DNA from: Candidatus Eiseniibacteriota bacterium
Lineage (GTDB): Bacteria; Eisenbacteria; RBG-16-71-46; CAIMUX01
NCBI GenBank assembly: GCA_020633975.1
Contig: JACKCR010000002.1
Coordinates: forward strand, 2,480,001-2,544,000
Direction of reading: 5' to 3'
DNA: 64,000 nucleotides
The position numbers and the translations under genes are program-made. Under the pieces are notes generated by a model. That model did not search any database and was not told the DNA's origin. It saw nothing but the letters and a program-made list of their open reading frames with translations. This document shows, in pieces, positions 25,953 to 36,971 of the stretch. Numbering within the stretch: position 1 is the stretch's first letter; each line of letters starts with the position of its first letter.

Positions 25953-26672
25953 TCAGTGCCAGGCGAGCAGGAGCGTGTTCGGCTCGAGCTCGATATGGAG
26001 ATCGGCGAGATTCGAGTTGTCGTGGTCCTTCAGAAGCTGGAGCTTCACGTGGTTTCCTTCAGGACGGAGCTCGAGCAGAACCGAGAGTTGGCCGTCGAAC
26101 TTCGCGACTTCCTCGGGAACTCCACGTTCGTCCTTCTTCTGTCCCTCGCGGTGCGTAAACGCGGAGAGCCAGAGCTCGCATCCCACGTCGCTCGCAAGCT
26201 TCTTCAGCTCGACGATCTGCTCCTCGGTCACAGTCTCCCAGTCGGGATAACCGTCGAGGATGATCGCACTCGGAACGAAGTCCATGTGCTCGCGCATGTA
26301 GCCGAGGGCGCCACGAACCCTCTCCATGCTGAGCCCGTCCCCCACGAACGTATGAATCATACGGTTCCGCTCGATCTGGAGCTGGGTCGTCATCTTGTCC
26401 GCGAGTGCCGACGTCTCTGCGAGTTCGTGGAACACCTCGTCGTAGAACTCACGAACCCGCTCCGCGGGATTCTTCGTGTCGACGTGCAGGACCTTCCGGT
26501 CCCGCATGAGGTCGTCGAGGGCAAGCCCGACGAGGAAGGCCGTCTTCCCGACTCCATGACGGGCCATGACCACTCCGATGTTGCCGGGGCCGAGCCCGCC
26601 ATGGATGGAGCGTTCGAAGACCCGCATCGGGCTCCTCTTGTTCACTTCCTTCCGATACATCCGATTCCCCAT
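25953..26672 (-). CDS. RecA-superfamily ATPase (KaiC/DnaB-like P-loop protein)
   Basis: A 239-residue protein built around one RecA-type core. Walker A is ARHGVGKTAF (near residue 37-46), preceded by GLGPGNIGVVM. Walker B is SAIILDGYPD (about 150), and a third-strand motif ELWLSAFTHREG lies near 175. It lacks the N-terminal and C-terminal domains of DnaB, RadA or full KaiC, so it is a single-domain relative of unknown function. ATG 26672 has GGGAGAG upstream; ATG 26660 is an alternative. It lies 107 bases downstream of the EF-G gene. Confidence 0.75.
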   Translation of the reverse strand: MGNRMYRKEVNKRSPMRVFERSIHGGLGPGNIGVVMARHGVGKTAFLVGLALDDLMRDRKVLHVDTKNPAERVREFYDEVFHELAETSALADKMTTQLQIERNRMIHTFVGDGLSMERVRGALGYMREHMDFVPSAIILDGYPDWETVTEEQIVELKKLASDVGCELWLSAFTHREGQKKDERGVPEEVAKFDGQLSVLLELRPEGNHVKLQLLKDHDNSNLADLHIELEPNTLLLAWH

Positions 26673-26779
26673 TTTCTCTCCCGCGGATCGCAGGAGCCGC
26701 AGCCCTTGCTCATCCACCCGATTCTATGCCGAACCCAGCCCCCCGTCAGTCACTTCGGGACGGGGGTCCGTCGGTCGTC

Positions 26780-28879
<2,100 letters not shown>

Positions 28880-28945
28880 GGCGTTCGCCCCTCCCGGTGG
28901 CGGTGGGTGTTCTTTCCCCAAATGGAAATCGGACGCAAAGGCGTG

Positions 28946-28975
28946 ATTTTACGGATCCAAGTAAGGGATCCTCAA
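28946..28975 (-). promoter_or_regulatory. Candidate sigma70-type promoter of the EF-G gene
   Basis: On the minus strand TTGAGG is separated by 18 bases from TAAAAT. The -10 box ends about 67 bases before the GTG start codon. Two of six -35 positions deviate from TTGACA and one -10 position from TATAAT. The patch is AT-rich for this genome. Confidence 0.45.
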
Positions 28976-29240
28976 GGGCTTTGTTTCGACTGCGAGAGTT
29001 TTCACCGAACCGGCGCGTACCTTCGCCCCGTTTCCCCCACCCCGTCGTCCCCTGTCACGGTCGCCGACGCAACGTCCGACTCCTGCCCGGGGGGCCGCGG
29101 TGTGTCCACACAAACCCGAATTCGCGGAAGTGATCCGTGTCCCCGTGGACACGCGCTTCGGACGGCGGACCGCGCGAGATAACCGCAAGCCATAGCGGGA
29201 CCTGCGCCTAACGGAATGATCGCCTGAGTGGTACGGAGGC

Positions 29241-29280
29241 TGCTCCTGAGAGACCGGAGACGGAACCTCACGTAGGAGCA
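29241..29280 (+). promoter_or_regulatory. Leader hairpin that can mask the ribosome binding site
   Basis: TGCTCCT (29241-29247) is the exact complement of AGGAGCA (29274-29280), which contains the ribosome binding site of the VIT/VWA gene. The pair would form a 7-bp stem, extendable by one G-U pair, with a loop of about 26 bases. This could limit translation of the sortase substrate unless opened; regulation is inferred. Confidence 0.4.
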
Positions 29281-29286
29281 ATGACC

Positions 29287-31569
29287 ATGAAGACCCCAAC
29301 GATCCCACGATTCCGGACCTGGCCTTTCGCCACATTCGTACTCCTCGTCGCACTAGCAGTATCCCCAGCGCTTCCCCACCGCACGGCGACGGTTGCGGCA
29401 GCGACCGCGCAACCGCCGACCGCCGCACACCCCGCGGCGACCGCACCAGCGGGAACCACAACTGCGGGGACCGCACACCTCGCGGCGACCACGCGCCCGT
29501 CAACCGTCACCGTTTCGCCGAACTCCGTCGGGTCGGGAGAACTGCTCTGCCGAACCGACGACGGCTACACGCCGATGCCGATCCTCGGCATGGACGTCTC
29601 CGTCGAGGTCACGGACGTCCTGGTCCGTGGCCGGCTCGACCAAGTCTTCCTGAATCCAGAGCCGGTCGGGATCGAGGCGATCTACGTCTTCCCGCTCCCA
29701 GAGCATGCGGCCGTGGACGCGATGGAGATCCGCGTCGGAGACCGGATCATCCGCGCCGTCGTGAAGGAGCGCGAAGAAGCGCGGCGGACGTACGAAGAAG
29801 CGCGGGACACTGGGCGGAAGGCAGCCCTGATCGAGGAGGAGAGGGCGAACCTCTTCACTACTTCGGTCGCCAACATCGGCCCGGGCGAAACGGTCACAGT
29901 CCACCTCGAATACCTCGAAGAGATCCGGCCGGAGGGCGATCGCTACTCGCTCCACTTCCCTCTCACCTTCACGCCTCGATACACCCCGGGCGGCGCCGGC
30001 AACGTAGCTCTGCCCGTCAGCGCGGGAACGACCGCGCAGGCGAATCCGTTGTCCGATCCGTCGACAGTACAGCCACCGTTCCGCCCGCACGGCGATCCGC
30101 TCGCGCCCCGCGCCATCGTGGGCGTCCGGCTCTTCACACCTCGTCCGTTCGCGAGCATCTCCTCTCCGTCACATCAGATCGTCGCGCAATCGGACGACGG
30201 CGTGACCACGGTGCGCACCCACGAGTCATCCGTCCGAGCCGACCGGGATTTCGTCCTGGAGTGGACCGTCACCCGAGACACGGAACCAACGCCGTCCGCC
30301 TACATCGAGGACATCGAAGAGGACCGATTCCTCCTTCTTACCGTGGAGCCCCCACGTGCCGCCGCGGCGGCCGAGATCGCAGAGAGGATGTCGACGGAAA
30401 CTCTCTTCGTCCTCGACGTCTCCGGCTCCATGGACGGACCATCGATCGAGCAGGCGCGGGATGCACTCGTTCATGCCGTCGAGCGGCTGGGACCCGAGGA
30501 TGCATTCAACGTGCTCTGGTTCAACGACCGTTATGGAAGCTTCGCACCCGGCTTCGTTTCCGCGACCGGCGACGAAGTGCATCGGGCACGTTCCTGGATC
30601 CAACATCTCGAGGCGACAGGCGGCACCGAGATCCACCCCGCCTTCCTGCGTGCCCTCGCCATCTGCAAGACGCCACCGACCCACGACGCGAACCAACAGG
30701 AAGGACGGAGGCACGCAGATGGAGTCGACGGTTCCACTGGACGGCAACGCCGCATCGTCTTCCTCACGGACGGCGCCGTCTCGAACGAAGAAGAGCTGCT
30801 CGCCGACGTCGTGGCGAAACGCGGCGATGTCCGGATACACGTCGTCGGAATCGGACACGCGCCGAACCGGTACCTCATGCAGAAGCTCGCTGAGGAAGGC
30901 CGTGGACTCGCCACATCGATCACTGGCGAGGAGGAAGTCGGCCCCAAGATCGAGGAGTTCCTCGAGCGGATCGATCGTCCTGTCCTGACCGATCTCGCCA
31001 TTTCGGGCCTCCCTTCGAACGCGGAGATGGTGCCCTCCACGCTACCGGATCTCTACACAGACGAGGCGCTGCAAGTGAGCGTTCGGATTCCAGGCGGCGC
31101 ACGAAGCGGGAATCAGGACCACGCCACACAGCTCCGACTCACGGGGGAGGTCGCCGGGACTTCGTGGCACCACGATGTGCCGACTCTGAACGTCGAGCAC
31201 GGCTCGGGAATCGGAACCCGTTGGGCCAGGTTCCGAATCGACGACGCGTTCGGCCGCCTCCGCAGAGGCGCGGACTCGAATGAGGTTCGAGCAGAAGTAC
31301 TCGCACTCGGACTCGGCTTCCACATAGTTACGCCGTACACGAGCCTCGTCGCCGTGGAGGAACGAGCCACGGCGGCGACTCCGTCGGTCCCGGCTCCGGT
31401 CGCGAACGCACTTCCCGCCGGGTCGACTCTGGGCAGTCCGATCGGAGGAAGCCTGCCGCGCGGTGGTACGAACGAACCTCTCTGGACACTCCTTGGGTGG
31501 GTGCTCATGGGGCTCGGCACATCACTCGCCCTTCTCGCGGGAACCTCGAAGCTCGGAGGTGTGCGATGA
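29287..31569 (+). CDS. VIT/VWA-domain sortase substrate (marine proteobacterial sortase target-like)
   Basis: A 760-residue surface protein. After a signal peptide (about 1-37) and an Ala/Thr/Pro-rich linker comes a VIT domain (about 85-215). A von Willebrand A domain (about 365-560) has the metal site FVLDVSGSMDGPS and a MIDAS Thr in GGTEI. Near residue 723 LPRGGT forms a sorting motif, followed by a hydrophobic helix and a short basic tail, which is the normal layout for sortase cleavage. I take ATG 29287 over 29281 because AGGAG is only two bases from the latter. The sortase gene overlaps its stop codon. The pair matches the known VIT-VWA/class GN sortase system, whose function is unknown. 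Confidence 0.92.
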   Translation: MKTPTIPRFRTWPFATFVLLVALAVSPALPHRTATVAAATAQPPTAAHPAATAPAGTTTAGTAHLAATTRPSTVTVSPNSVGSGELLCRTDDGYTPMPILGMDVSVEVTDVLVRGRLDQVFLNPEPVGIEAIYVFPLPEHAAVDAMEIRVGDRIIRAVVKEREEARRTYEEARDTGRKAALIEEERANLFTTSVANIGPGETVTVHLEYLEEIRPEGDRYSLHFPLTFTPRYTPGGAGNVALPVSAGTTAQANPLSDPSTVQPPFRPHGDPLAPRAIVGVRLFTPRPFASISSPSHQIVAQSDDGVTTVRTHESSVRADRDFVLEWTVTRDTEPTPSAYIEDIEEDRFLLLTVEPPRAAAAAEIAERMSTETLFVLDVSGSMDGPSIEQARDALVHAVERLGPEDAFNVLWFNDRYGSFAPGFVSATGDEVHRARSWIQHLEATGGTEIHPAFLRALAICKTPPTHDANQQEGRRHADGVDGSTGRQRRIVFLTDGAVSNEEELLADVVAKRGDVRIHVVGIGHAPNRYLMQKLAEEGRGLATSITGEEEVGPKIEEFLERIDRPVLTDLAISGLPSNAEMVPSTLPDLYTDEALQVSVRIPGGARSGNQDHATQLRLTGEVAGTSWHHDVPTLNVEHGSGIGTRWARFRIDDAFGRLRRGADSNEVRAEVLALGLGFHIVTPYTSLVAVEERATAATPSVPAPVANALPAGSTLGSPIGGSLPRGGTNEPLWTLLGWVLMGLGTSLALLAGTSKLGGVR

Positions 31570-32282
31570 CAGAGCTGACACTTCGGACGGGCGAGCGAAA
31601 TGGCTGGGCTGCGCAAGCACGCAGCGATGAGTCCGAGGGGGGCCTGCCGAGACACGGGCAATGGAACCTTCAGGAGCAACGTCGTAGGGGAACGTCGAGC
31701 AAGGCATCGCCCGTCTGGCTGATGATCTTCGCGGTCACTTTCTTCCTCGCCGGAGGCGTCCTCCTCGGACGGAAGAGCTACCTCTGGATCAAGGGCGAGA
31801 TCGCAGAACGCCGGATCGAAGCGGTCTTCGCTCGGTACCTGGAAGACGGCGTCTATCGACGACCTTGGCCGTGGGCGGACTTCCGGGTCTTGGCGCGGCT
31901 CGAGTTCCCCGGCGAGAACGAGACCCGCTCTGTGATCGAAGGGGCGTCGGGGACGAGCCTCGCCTTCGCCGTCGGGCACGTCGACGGAACCTCGCACCCG
32001 GGCTGTGGCGGCAACGTGGTACTCGCGGGTCACCGCGACGGATCGTTCGCGATCCTCTCCCGACTCGCCTCCGGAGACGTCGTCCGGGTCGTGACGCGGG
32101 GAACGGCGAGAAGCTACGTCGTCGAGAGCTGCCACGTGGTGGAGGCCGACGACGCGAGCTGGCTCTCCGAGGCGGGAGACGACAGGCTGACTCTGGTTAC
32201 GTGCTATCCGTTCGGCACGTGGGGCGAGTCCGGACTCCGGTACGTGGTCGTCGCTCGCGGGTTCCGCGCGTTCAGCGCTTGA
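31566..32282 (+). CDS. Class GN-type sortase
   Basis: A 238-residue transpeptidase. One helix (about 50-70) anchors it. The catalytic residues are visible as His in VLAGHRDGSF (about 155), Cys in LTLVTCYPF (about 212) and Arg in GLRYVVVA (about 224). The N-terminal 45 residues are polar and probably cytoplasmic. The ATG shares four bases with the stop of the VIT/VWA gene, so it is dedicated to that one substrate, which it would cleave at LPRGGT. Its last 11 bases overlap the end of the convergent response-regulator gene. Confidence 0.92.
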   Translation: MTELTLRTGERNGWAAQARSDESEGGLPRHGQWNLQEQRRRGTSSKASPVWLMIFAVTFFLAGGVLLGRKSYLWIKGEIAERRIEAVFARYLEDGVYRRPWPWADFRVLARLEFPGENETRSVIEGASGTSLAFAVGHVDGTSHPGCGGNVVLAGHRDGSFAILSRLASGDVVRVVTRGTARSYVVESCHVVEADDASWLSEAGDDRLTLVTCYPFGTWGESGLRYVVVARGFRAFSA

Positions 32283-33648
32283 GCCCGTGGCGCCGCATCA
32301 CCTTGAGCAGGCTGGAATGGTCCGCGAGCCCGAGCTCCGTGGCCGTGTTCGTGATGTGCCAACCGTTCCGTTCGAGCGCAGCGAGTACGATCCTGCGCTC
32401 GGCGTCTGCTTTGAGATCCTTGAGAGTTCCGACTTCGGCGTCGCGTGCCTCGCGGTCCGCATCACGAACGGCACCGGATGGATCTGCGTCCCCGATTCCA
32501 CGCGGCACGTGCTTCTCATCAACGGGGTTCTCCCCCGCATCGAGGATCATCCGCTCGACTACGTTCCTCAGCTCGCGCACGTTGTTCCGCTCCCAACCGT
32601 GCCGGGAGAGCCGCGACAAGGCTGCGTCCGTCATTCCGTGCGCGCGCATTCCGAACCGTTCGTAGATCCCCGCGGCGAGGTGGCGAGCCAATAGCGGGAT
32701 GTCGCTCAGCCTCTCGCGAAGTGGAGGAACTCGGAGAACGTGGACCTCGAGACGGTAGTAGAGATCCTCACGGAACCGTTCGTTCTCGACGTCTCCTTCC
32801 AAGTCCCGGTGTGTTGCGGCGATGATCCGAGCGTCGAAGGGAAGTTCTTCGTTGCTACCGAGCCTTCGGACGGTCTCTTCCTCCATGACCCTCAGCAGCT
32901 TCGCCTGCGTCGGAAGCGGAAGCTCACCGATCTCATCGAGGAAGAGACTTCCTCCCTGCGCCGCCTCGAACGCACCCGCACGTCTCTTGTCCGCACCCGT
33001 GAACGCCCCCCGCTCGTGCCCGAACAGCTCGCTCTCCACCAGGTTCTCCGGCAGCGCAGCGCAGTTGATGGCGAGGAACGGCCCCCGTCGTCCGCTTTGC
33101 CTGTGCAGTTCGCGCGCGACGAGCTCCTTCCCCGTTCCGCTTTCGCCGAGAATCAGCACCGGGCTCGGAATCGGAGCGAGTCGCCGGATGCGCGCACGGA
33201 GTTCCTCAACCGCTCGACTCTCTCCGACCAGCGCAGAATCGACGCCGCTCTGCCGACGCCAAGTTTCGATCTCCGACTCGAGCCTCCACCGGTCGAGAGC
33301 GCTTCGGATCTCCTGGACGACCCGCTCGATCGACTCGGACTTGTCCACGAATCCGAACGCGCCGGAGCGGACGGCGCGGATGCATCGATCGAAATCGCCT
33401 GTCCCGGTGTAGACGATGATCGGCAACCGGATGCCGCGATCCTGGAGCGCATCGAGCACCTGGAACCCGTCGAGGTCCGGCATTTCCAGGTCGAGCACCA
33501 CACAGTCGACGCCGCCGGCCCCGATCTTGGCCAGCGCTTCGCGGCCACCGGACGCGGTCTCGGTCTCGAATCCACCGATCCGTCCGAGGTCGTAGGCGTA
33601 CTGCTCCCGCATCGCCGCGTTGTCGTCGACTACGAGGACTCTCGGCAT
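32272..33648 (-). CDS. NtrC-family sigma54-dependent response regulator
   Basis: A 458-residue transcription activator. The receiver domain (1-120) has Asp53 as phosphoacceptor (VVLDLEMPDLDG) and Lys near 103 (VDKSES). The AAA+ domain (about 140-370) has Walker A GESGTGKE, the sigma54-contact loop GAFTGA and Walker B FLDEIGE. An Fis-type helix-turn-helix ends the protein (RRIVLAALERNGWHITNTATELG). It follows its kinase by 18 bases. Targets should carry -24/-12 promoters; none is evident close by. Confidence 0.96.
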   Translation of the reverse strand: MPRVLVVDDNAAMREQYAYDLGRIGGFETETASGGREALAKIGAGGVDCVVLDLEMPDLDGFQVLDALQDRGIRLPIIVYTGTGDFDRCIRAVRSGAFGFVDKSESIERVVQEIRSALDRWRLESEIETWRRQSGVDSALVGESRAVEELRARIRRLAPIPSPVLILGESGTGKELVARELHRQSGRRGPFLAINCAALPENLVESELFGHERGAFTGADKRRAGAFEAAQGGSLFLDEIGELPLPTQAKLLRVMEEETVRRLGSNEELPFDARIIAATHRDLEGDVENERFREDLYYRLEVHVLRVPPLRERLSDIPLLARHLAAGIYERFGMRAHGMTDAALSRLSRHGWERNNVRELRNVVERMILDAGENPVDEKHVPRGIGDADPSGAVRDADREARDAEVGTLKDLKADAERRIVLAALERNGWHITNTATELGLADHSSLLKVMRRHGLKR

Positions 33649-33666
33649 TCCTCACCCCTCTTCACG

Positions 33667-35310
33667 TCATCCACCCCACACGGGAAGCAGGACGTGGAAC
33701 GTCGTACCAACACCGGGTGCACTCTCGACGTCGATCGAACCACCGAAGTCCGTCACCAGGCGACGAACGATGGAGAGACCGAGTCCGGTTCCATCCGGGC
33801 GCGAGCTGTAGAACGGTTCGAAGACGCGAGCCAAGGTCTGGTCGTCCATGCCCGGCCCGTTGTCTTGGAATTCGAGTTCGATCCAGCGACGATCTCTCTT
33901 CGTCGTCTCTTTCGCGGCGAGTGCGATCCTGGGTCGCCCCGGGGCGGCACTCCTACGCACCCCATCGTCTGCCGAACTGGGCGCGCCAGGCTCCATCGCA
34001 TCGATCGCATTCCGCGCGAGGTTCTCGAGGACGCGCCGGAGGCCGAGTTCATCGGCCTGCACGGGCGGAGTGTTCGGCGCCACTCTCACCTCCACCTCGA
34101 GCCCTCGGTGAGCGGTCTCCCAGGATCGCGCGAGTTCGTCCACCAGCTCCGGGAGCCGAACGGCCACGAGCGGCGCCCGCTGCGTGAGCCTCGCATACTG
34201 CGTGGAGAGCCCTTCGAGATACGCGAGCCCGGATTCCAGGGTTCCCGCTCGTTCGAGAAAGACTCCCGAGAGCCCGCCGGGATCTCGCTGCGCGACCTCG
34301 CCAAGATGACGGATGACGCCACGAAGTGGCACGACTCCGTTCCTCACGTCGTGGTGAACCTGCCGCGCGATCTCTCCGAGCGTCGCACGTCGTTCGGCCT
34401 CGCGCAGTTTCTCGGAGGAGTCCTCGAGTCGACGGATCATCGAGCCGATGAACGTCTCCAGCTCTCCGAACTCGTCGGACCGATCACCGTCGAATCCGAC
34501 TCGGTGACGGCCGAGGCGTACTTCGAGGGTCTTGTCGATCAGGCTACGTACCGGTCGATCGATCCATCGCGAGACGACCCCCGAGAGGAAGAGCCCGGCC
34601 AACAAACTCGCAGCCAGCCCCCCGAGGAGAGTTCGGTCGAGACTGCGGCGTGCAGACTCGAGTTCGGGATCGTCGACAGTGATGCCGGCGGTCACGACGT
34701 CGGCCTTCCCCGTTCGTAGGTCCACGTGGTCGAGAGGAAGCTCTCGGTCGAAGGCAGACAAAGCGAGAGGATCCATCTCCTCGGCGAGGCCGCCCCACAC
34801 ATACAGTGTCCGCTCGCCGATGCGGACAGGTCGGGCAACGCCCCATCCCTGCCCGGCGCCCCGCTCCATCGGAACGTCGACGCGCACAACGCGTCCTTCG
34901 AGCCGCCGGAACCCGGGGCGGTCTTTGCCGAATCCGGAACGGAACTGCGCGGAGCTGAGAACCTGCCCGTCCTCCGACAAGATCTCGAGATAGTCGAGAC
35001 CGGTGAGGAGCACGATCTTGGCGGCGTAGTCGACGAGATTCCGGCGTGCCTCTGGGGAGCGCTCGAGGAGGGCGAGACGGAACTCCGAGTCCTCCTCCAA
35101 ATGGGTGGCGACCGCAGAAACCCGGAAGACGATGTCGTCGTTCCGCGCTGCAATCCGAGACTGGAAACGGCTCCACTCCGTCTCGACGCGTTCGAGATGA
35201 TCCGCCTCGAGACTCTGGAGCAGTTCGGACCGCGCCCAGTACCCAAGCCCCGTGAGCAGCAAACCAAAGACCGCGAAGACGGCGAGGAAGACCCGCGCGC
35301 GAAAGCTCAT
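33667..35310 (-). CDS. Membrane histidine kinase
   Basis: A 547-residue sensor kinase with two helices (about 7-25 and 222-245) enclosing a roughly 195-residue extracytoplasmic sensor domain. A HAMP-like linker follows. The dimerisation helix holds RQVHHDVRNGVVPL (His near 319), and the ATP-binding domain has ENLARNAIDAM, DNGPGMD and GTGLGLSIV. An Ala/Ser/Arg-rich insert interrupts the N and G1 boxes. ATG 35310 overlaps the stop of the binding-protein gene (ATGA) and the response regulator follows by 18 bases, so the three form one signalling operon. Confidence 0.94.
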   Translation of the reverse strand: MSFRARVFLAVFAVFGLLLTGLGYWARSELLQSLEADHLERVETEWSRFQSRIAARNDDIVFRVSAVATHLEEDSEFRLALLERSPEARRNLVDYAAKIVLLTGLDYLEILSEDGQVLSSAQFRSGFGKDRPGFRRLEGRVVRVDVPMERGAGQGWGVARPVRIGERTLYVWGGLAEEMDPLALSAFDRELPLDHVDLRTGKADVVTAGITVDDPELESARRSLDRTLLGGLAASLLAGLFLSGVVSRWIDRPVRSLIDKTLEVRLGRHRVGFDGDRSDEFGELETFIGSMIRRLEDSSEKLREAERRATLGEIARQVHHDVRNGVVPLRGVIRHLGEVAQRDPGGLSGVFLERAGTLESGLAYLEGLSTQYARLTQRAPLVAVRLPELVDELARSWETAHRGLEVEVRVAPNTPPVQADELGLRRVLENLARNAIDAMEPGAPSSADDGVRRSAAPGRPRIALAAKETTKRDRRWIELEFQDNGPGMDDQTLARVFEPFYSSRPDGTGLGLSIVRRLVTDFGGSIDVESAPGVGTTFHVLLPVWGG

Positions 35311-36905
35311 GGCGCGCTCGAACCGGCTCCCGACGGTACACCCGGCCCCTCGACAACACCCGACCACTCGAATCGAGGAACACCGAAGCCGGAAAGTCCC
35401 ACCCCGCGTAGCCGCGGCGTGGTTAGAAGGCTCGGACGACTCTCCAAGAGCGAGACGATCCCGACTTGGTTCTCCCCCTCCAGGTCTAGCCAATGGCTCG
35501 AGAGCGCGGAGAGGTTGGGCGCGTTCACACCGCGTGGGATCGGCAGTACGACTGCCTGACCTCGACGAAGACGCTCGTGCGGGGCGTCGCTCGCCCGAAC
35601 CACCGTTCTCGCCGACCAGAGCGCCGCCAGGCGTCGCGCGATCCGATCGGCTTCTTCCAACCCGCCCAACTCGATCGGTCCGAAGCCGCGGGCAGGCAGG
35701 TCCGCCGCGGGAGCTCGGCCGAGGTCGGCCTTCGCGTCACCACCTGCCACGTCGGCGGCATCCTTCCGCTCCAAGATCACGAACTCTTCCACCTGAGGGC
35801 GAGGGCTCCGCTCCTCTGCAACCAACAGCTCCGTCCAGGGGCGGGCAGACTCCTTCGAGGTCAGCTCCGCGAGTTCCGCGAGCGGAAGCTCCTCGGGCAC
35901 CGGGCCCGGCATCAGGAGCACGTAGCCTCTATCGAAAGGTAGCTCGTGGTTCTCGAGGCCCGTCTTCTCGAGGAAGCGGATCGATTCCAGATCGCGGACG
36001 AAGACCGCATCGATCGGTGGGGTTGCGGCGGCCGCATCCCGCGGATCAGCGCCGCCAACGAACCGGAAGGTCACCGGCTTTCGTCCTTCGGCGTCGGCCC
36101 CGATCGACAAGGGCTGGAGATCCGAGAGTGGACCTCCCGTCGACGACAGAAGCTTTTCGATCGTCTCTTCGGCGGGAACGGCGCGCCACGAGTCCCCTTC
36201 GTGGGGTGCCTCTCCCGCATAGTATGGGTTCGGTTCGTACCGATGCTCCCCCAGGCCGAAGCGCTCGAGTGGAGGCGACAAAGGCCCCGCCCCGATCGGG
36301 AACGCGTCGTCTGATCGGTAGCTCATGGCGGCAAACGTAGGTTCTGCGAGGAGGCGCGGGACGTCTAGCTCGGGCGTGGGGGCCTGAACCAGCAGCTCCT
36401 CACGGCCCAAGACTCGCACGACGATCGAACTCTCACGGTTCCACACCGCTAGGTTGGGGTGCCTCTTCTTGGCCAGGGCCCAGCCGCGAGCGATATCGAC
36501 GGCCTCGAGCGACGTTCCGTCCGAGAACCGGAGTCCGTGTCGGAGTTCGATCTTCCACACTCGATCGCGTGGTGAGTAGATCCGTTCGGCGAGCATGGGA
36601 ACGAGCTCGCCGTTCTCGTCGATCCGCGTCAGGCCGACGTAGATCTCACCGAACACGATCCGTTCCGAGTCGTTCGTGGGCACAGGGGCGTGGAGCGGCG
36701 ATACAGGTTCGGACAAAAAGACCCGTGGGACTCCGTTCGCGTCAGAAGACGGCTCGATGATCCAGGCGCTCTGGGATACTGGACGCGGTCCGTCGACGTC
36801 CGGACCCGCGGGACGCGAGGTTCCACAACCACTAGAGAGACTCCAGAACACCACCGCGACCAGCGACGAGACCGTCACTAGCCTTCTCCCTCTCGAACGA
36901 GCCAC
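35307..36905 (-). CDS. Solute-binding lipoprotein, peptide/nickel-binding (SBP family 5) type
   Basis: A 532-residue protein with a signal peptide and lipobox SLSSGC (Cys about 27). The conserved SBP5 segment is seen at about 85-145: SERIVFGEIYVGLTRIDENG and then LRHGLRFSDGTSLEAVDIARGW. The later part diverges and has many charged and Pro/Ala-rich stretches. Family members usually hand peptides to an ABC permease, but no permease or ATPase is linked; instead its stop codon overlaps the histidine kinase start. I infer that it acts as an extracytoplasmic ligand sensor for the kinase. The start is GTG 36905 with GGAGGAGG upstream. Confidence 0.88.
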   Translation of the reverse strand: MARSRGRRLVTVSSLVAVVFWSLSSGCGTSRPAGPDVDGPRPVSQSAWIIEPSSDANGVPRVFLSEPVSPLHAPVPTNDSERIVFGEIYVGLTRIDENGELVPMLAERIYSPRDRVWKIELRHGLRFSDGTSLEAVDIARGWALAKKRHPNLAVWNRESSIVVRVLGREELLVQAPTPELDVPRLLAEPTFAAMSYRSDDAFPIGAGPLSPPLERFGLGEHRYEPNPYYAGEAPHEGDSWRAVPAEETIEKLLSSTGGPLSDLQPLSIGADAEGRKPVTFRFVGGADPRDAAAATPPIDAVFVRDLESIRFLEKTGLENHELPFDRGYVLLMPGPVPEELPLAELAELTSKESARPWTELLVAEERSPRPQVEEFVILERKDAADVAGGDAKADLGRAPAADLPARGFGPIELGGLEEADRIARRLAALWSARTVVRASDAPHERLRRGQAVVLPIPRGVNAPNLSALSSHWLDLEGENQVGIVSLLESRPSLLTTPRLRGVGLSGFGVPRFEWSGVVEGPGVPSGAGSSAP

Positions 36906-36919
36906 GCCGCCTCCTCCGG

Positions 36920-36945
36920 CCCCGCATTGCCAATCTCGCGGGGCT
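36920..36945 (-). terminator. Hairpin between two minus-strand genes
   Basis: A perfect 7-bp stem (GCCCCGC/GCGGGGC) with a 12-base loop lies 26 bases past the small membrane gene, directly before the ribosome site of the binding-protein gene. With no T-run it may be a leader structure rather than a terminator. Confidence 0.35.
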
Positions 36946-36971
36946 AGAGGGTAGCCTACCGTCTCGGGGCG

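Larger units (their letters stand above)
28880..29286. other. 407-bp divergent regulatory region
   Basis: This region holds the EF-G promoter candidate (28946-28975), a perfect 7-bp hairpin with a CCGT loop at 29136-29153 (CGTGTCC/GGACACG), and the leader of the VIT/VWA gene with its sequestered ribosome site (29241-29280). No gene is supported in it. Confidence 0.55.

Noticed and set aside
28950-28972. Two GGATCC copies close together upstream of the EF-G gene
   Set aside because: They are short self-palindromes that occur often in this sequence; no larger symmetry joins them.
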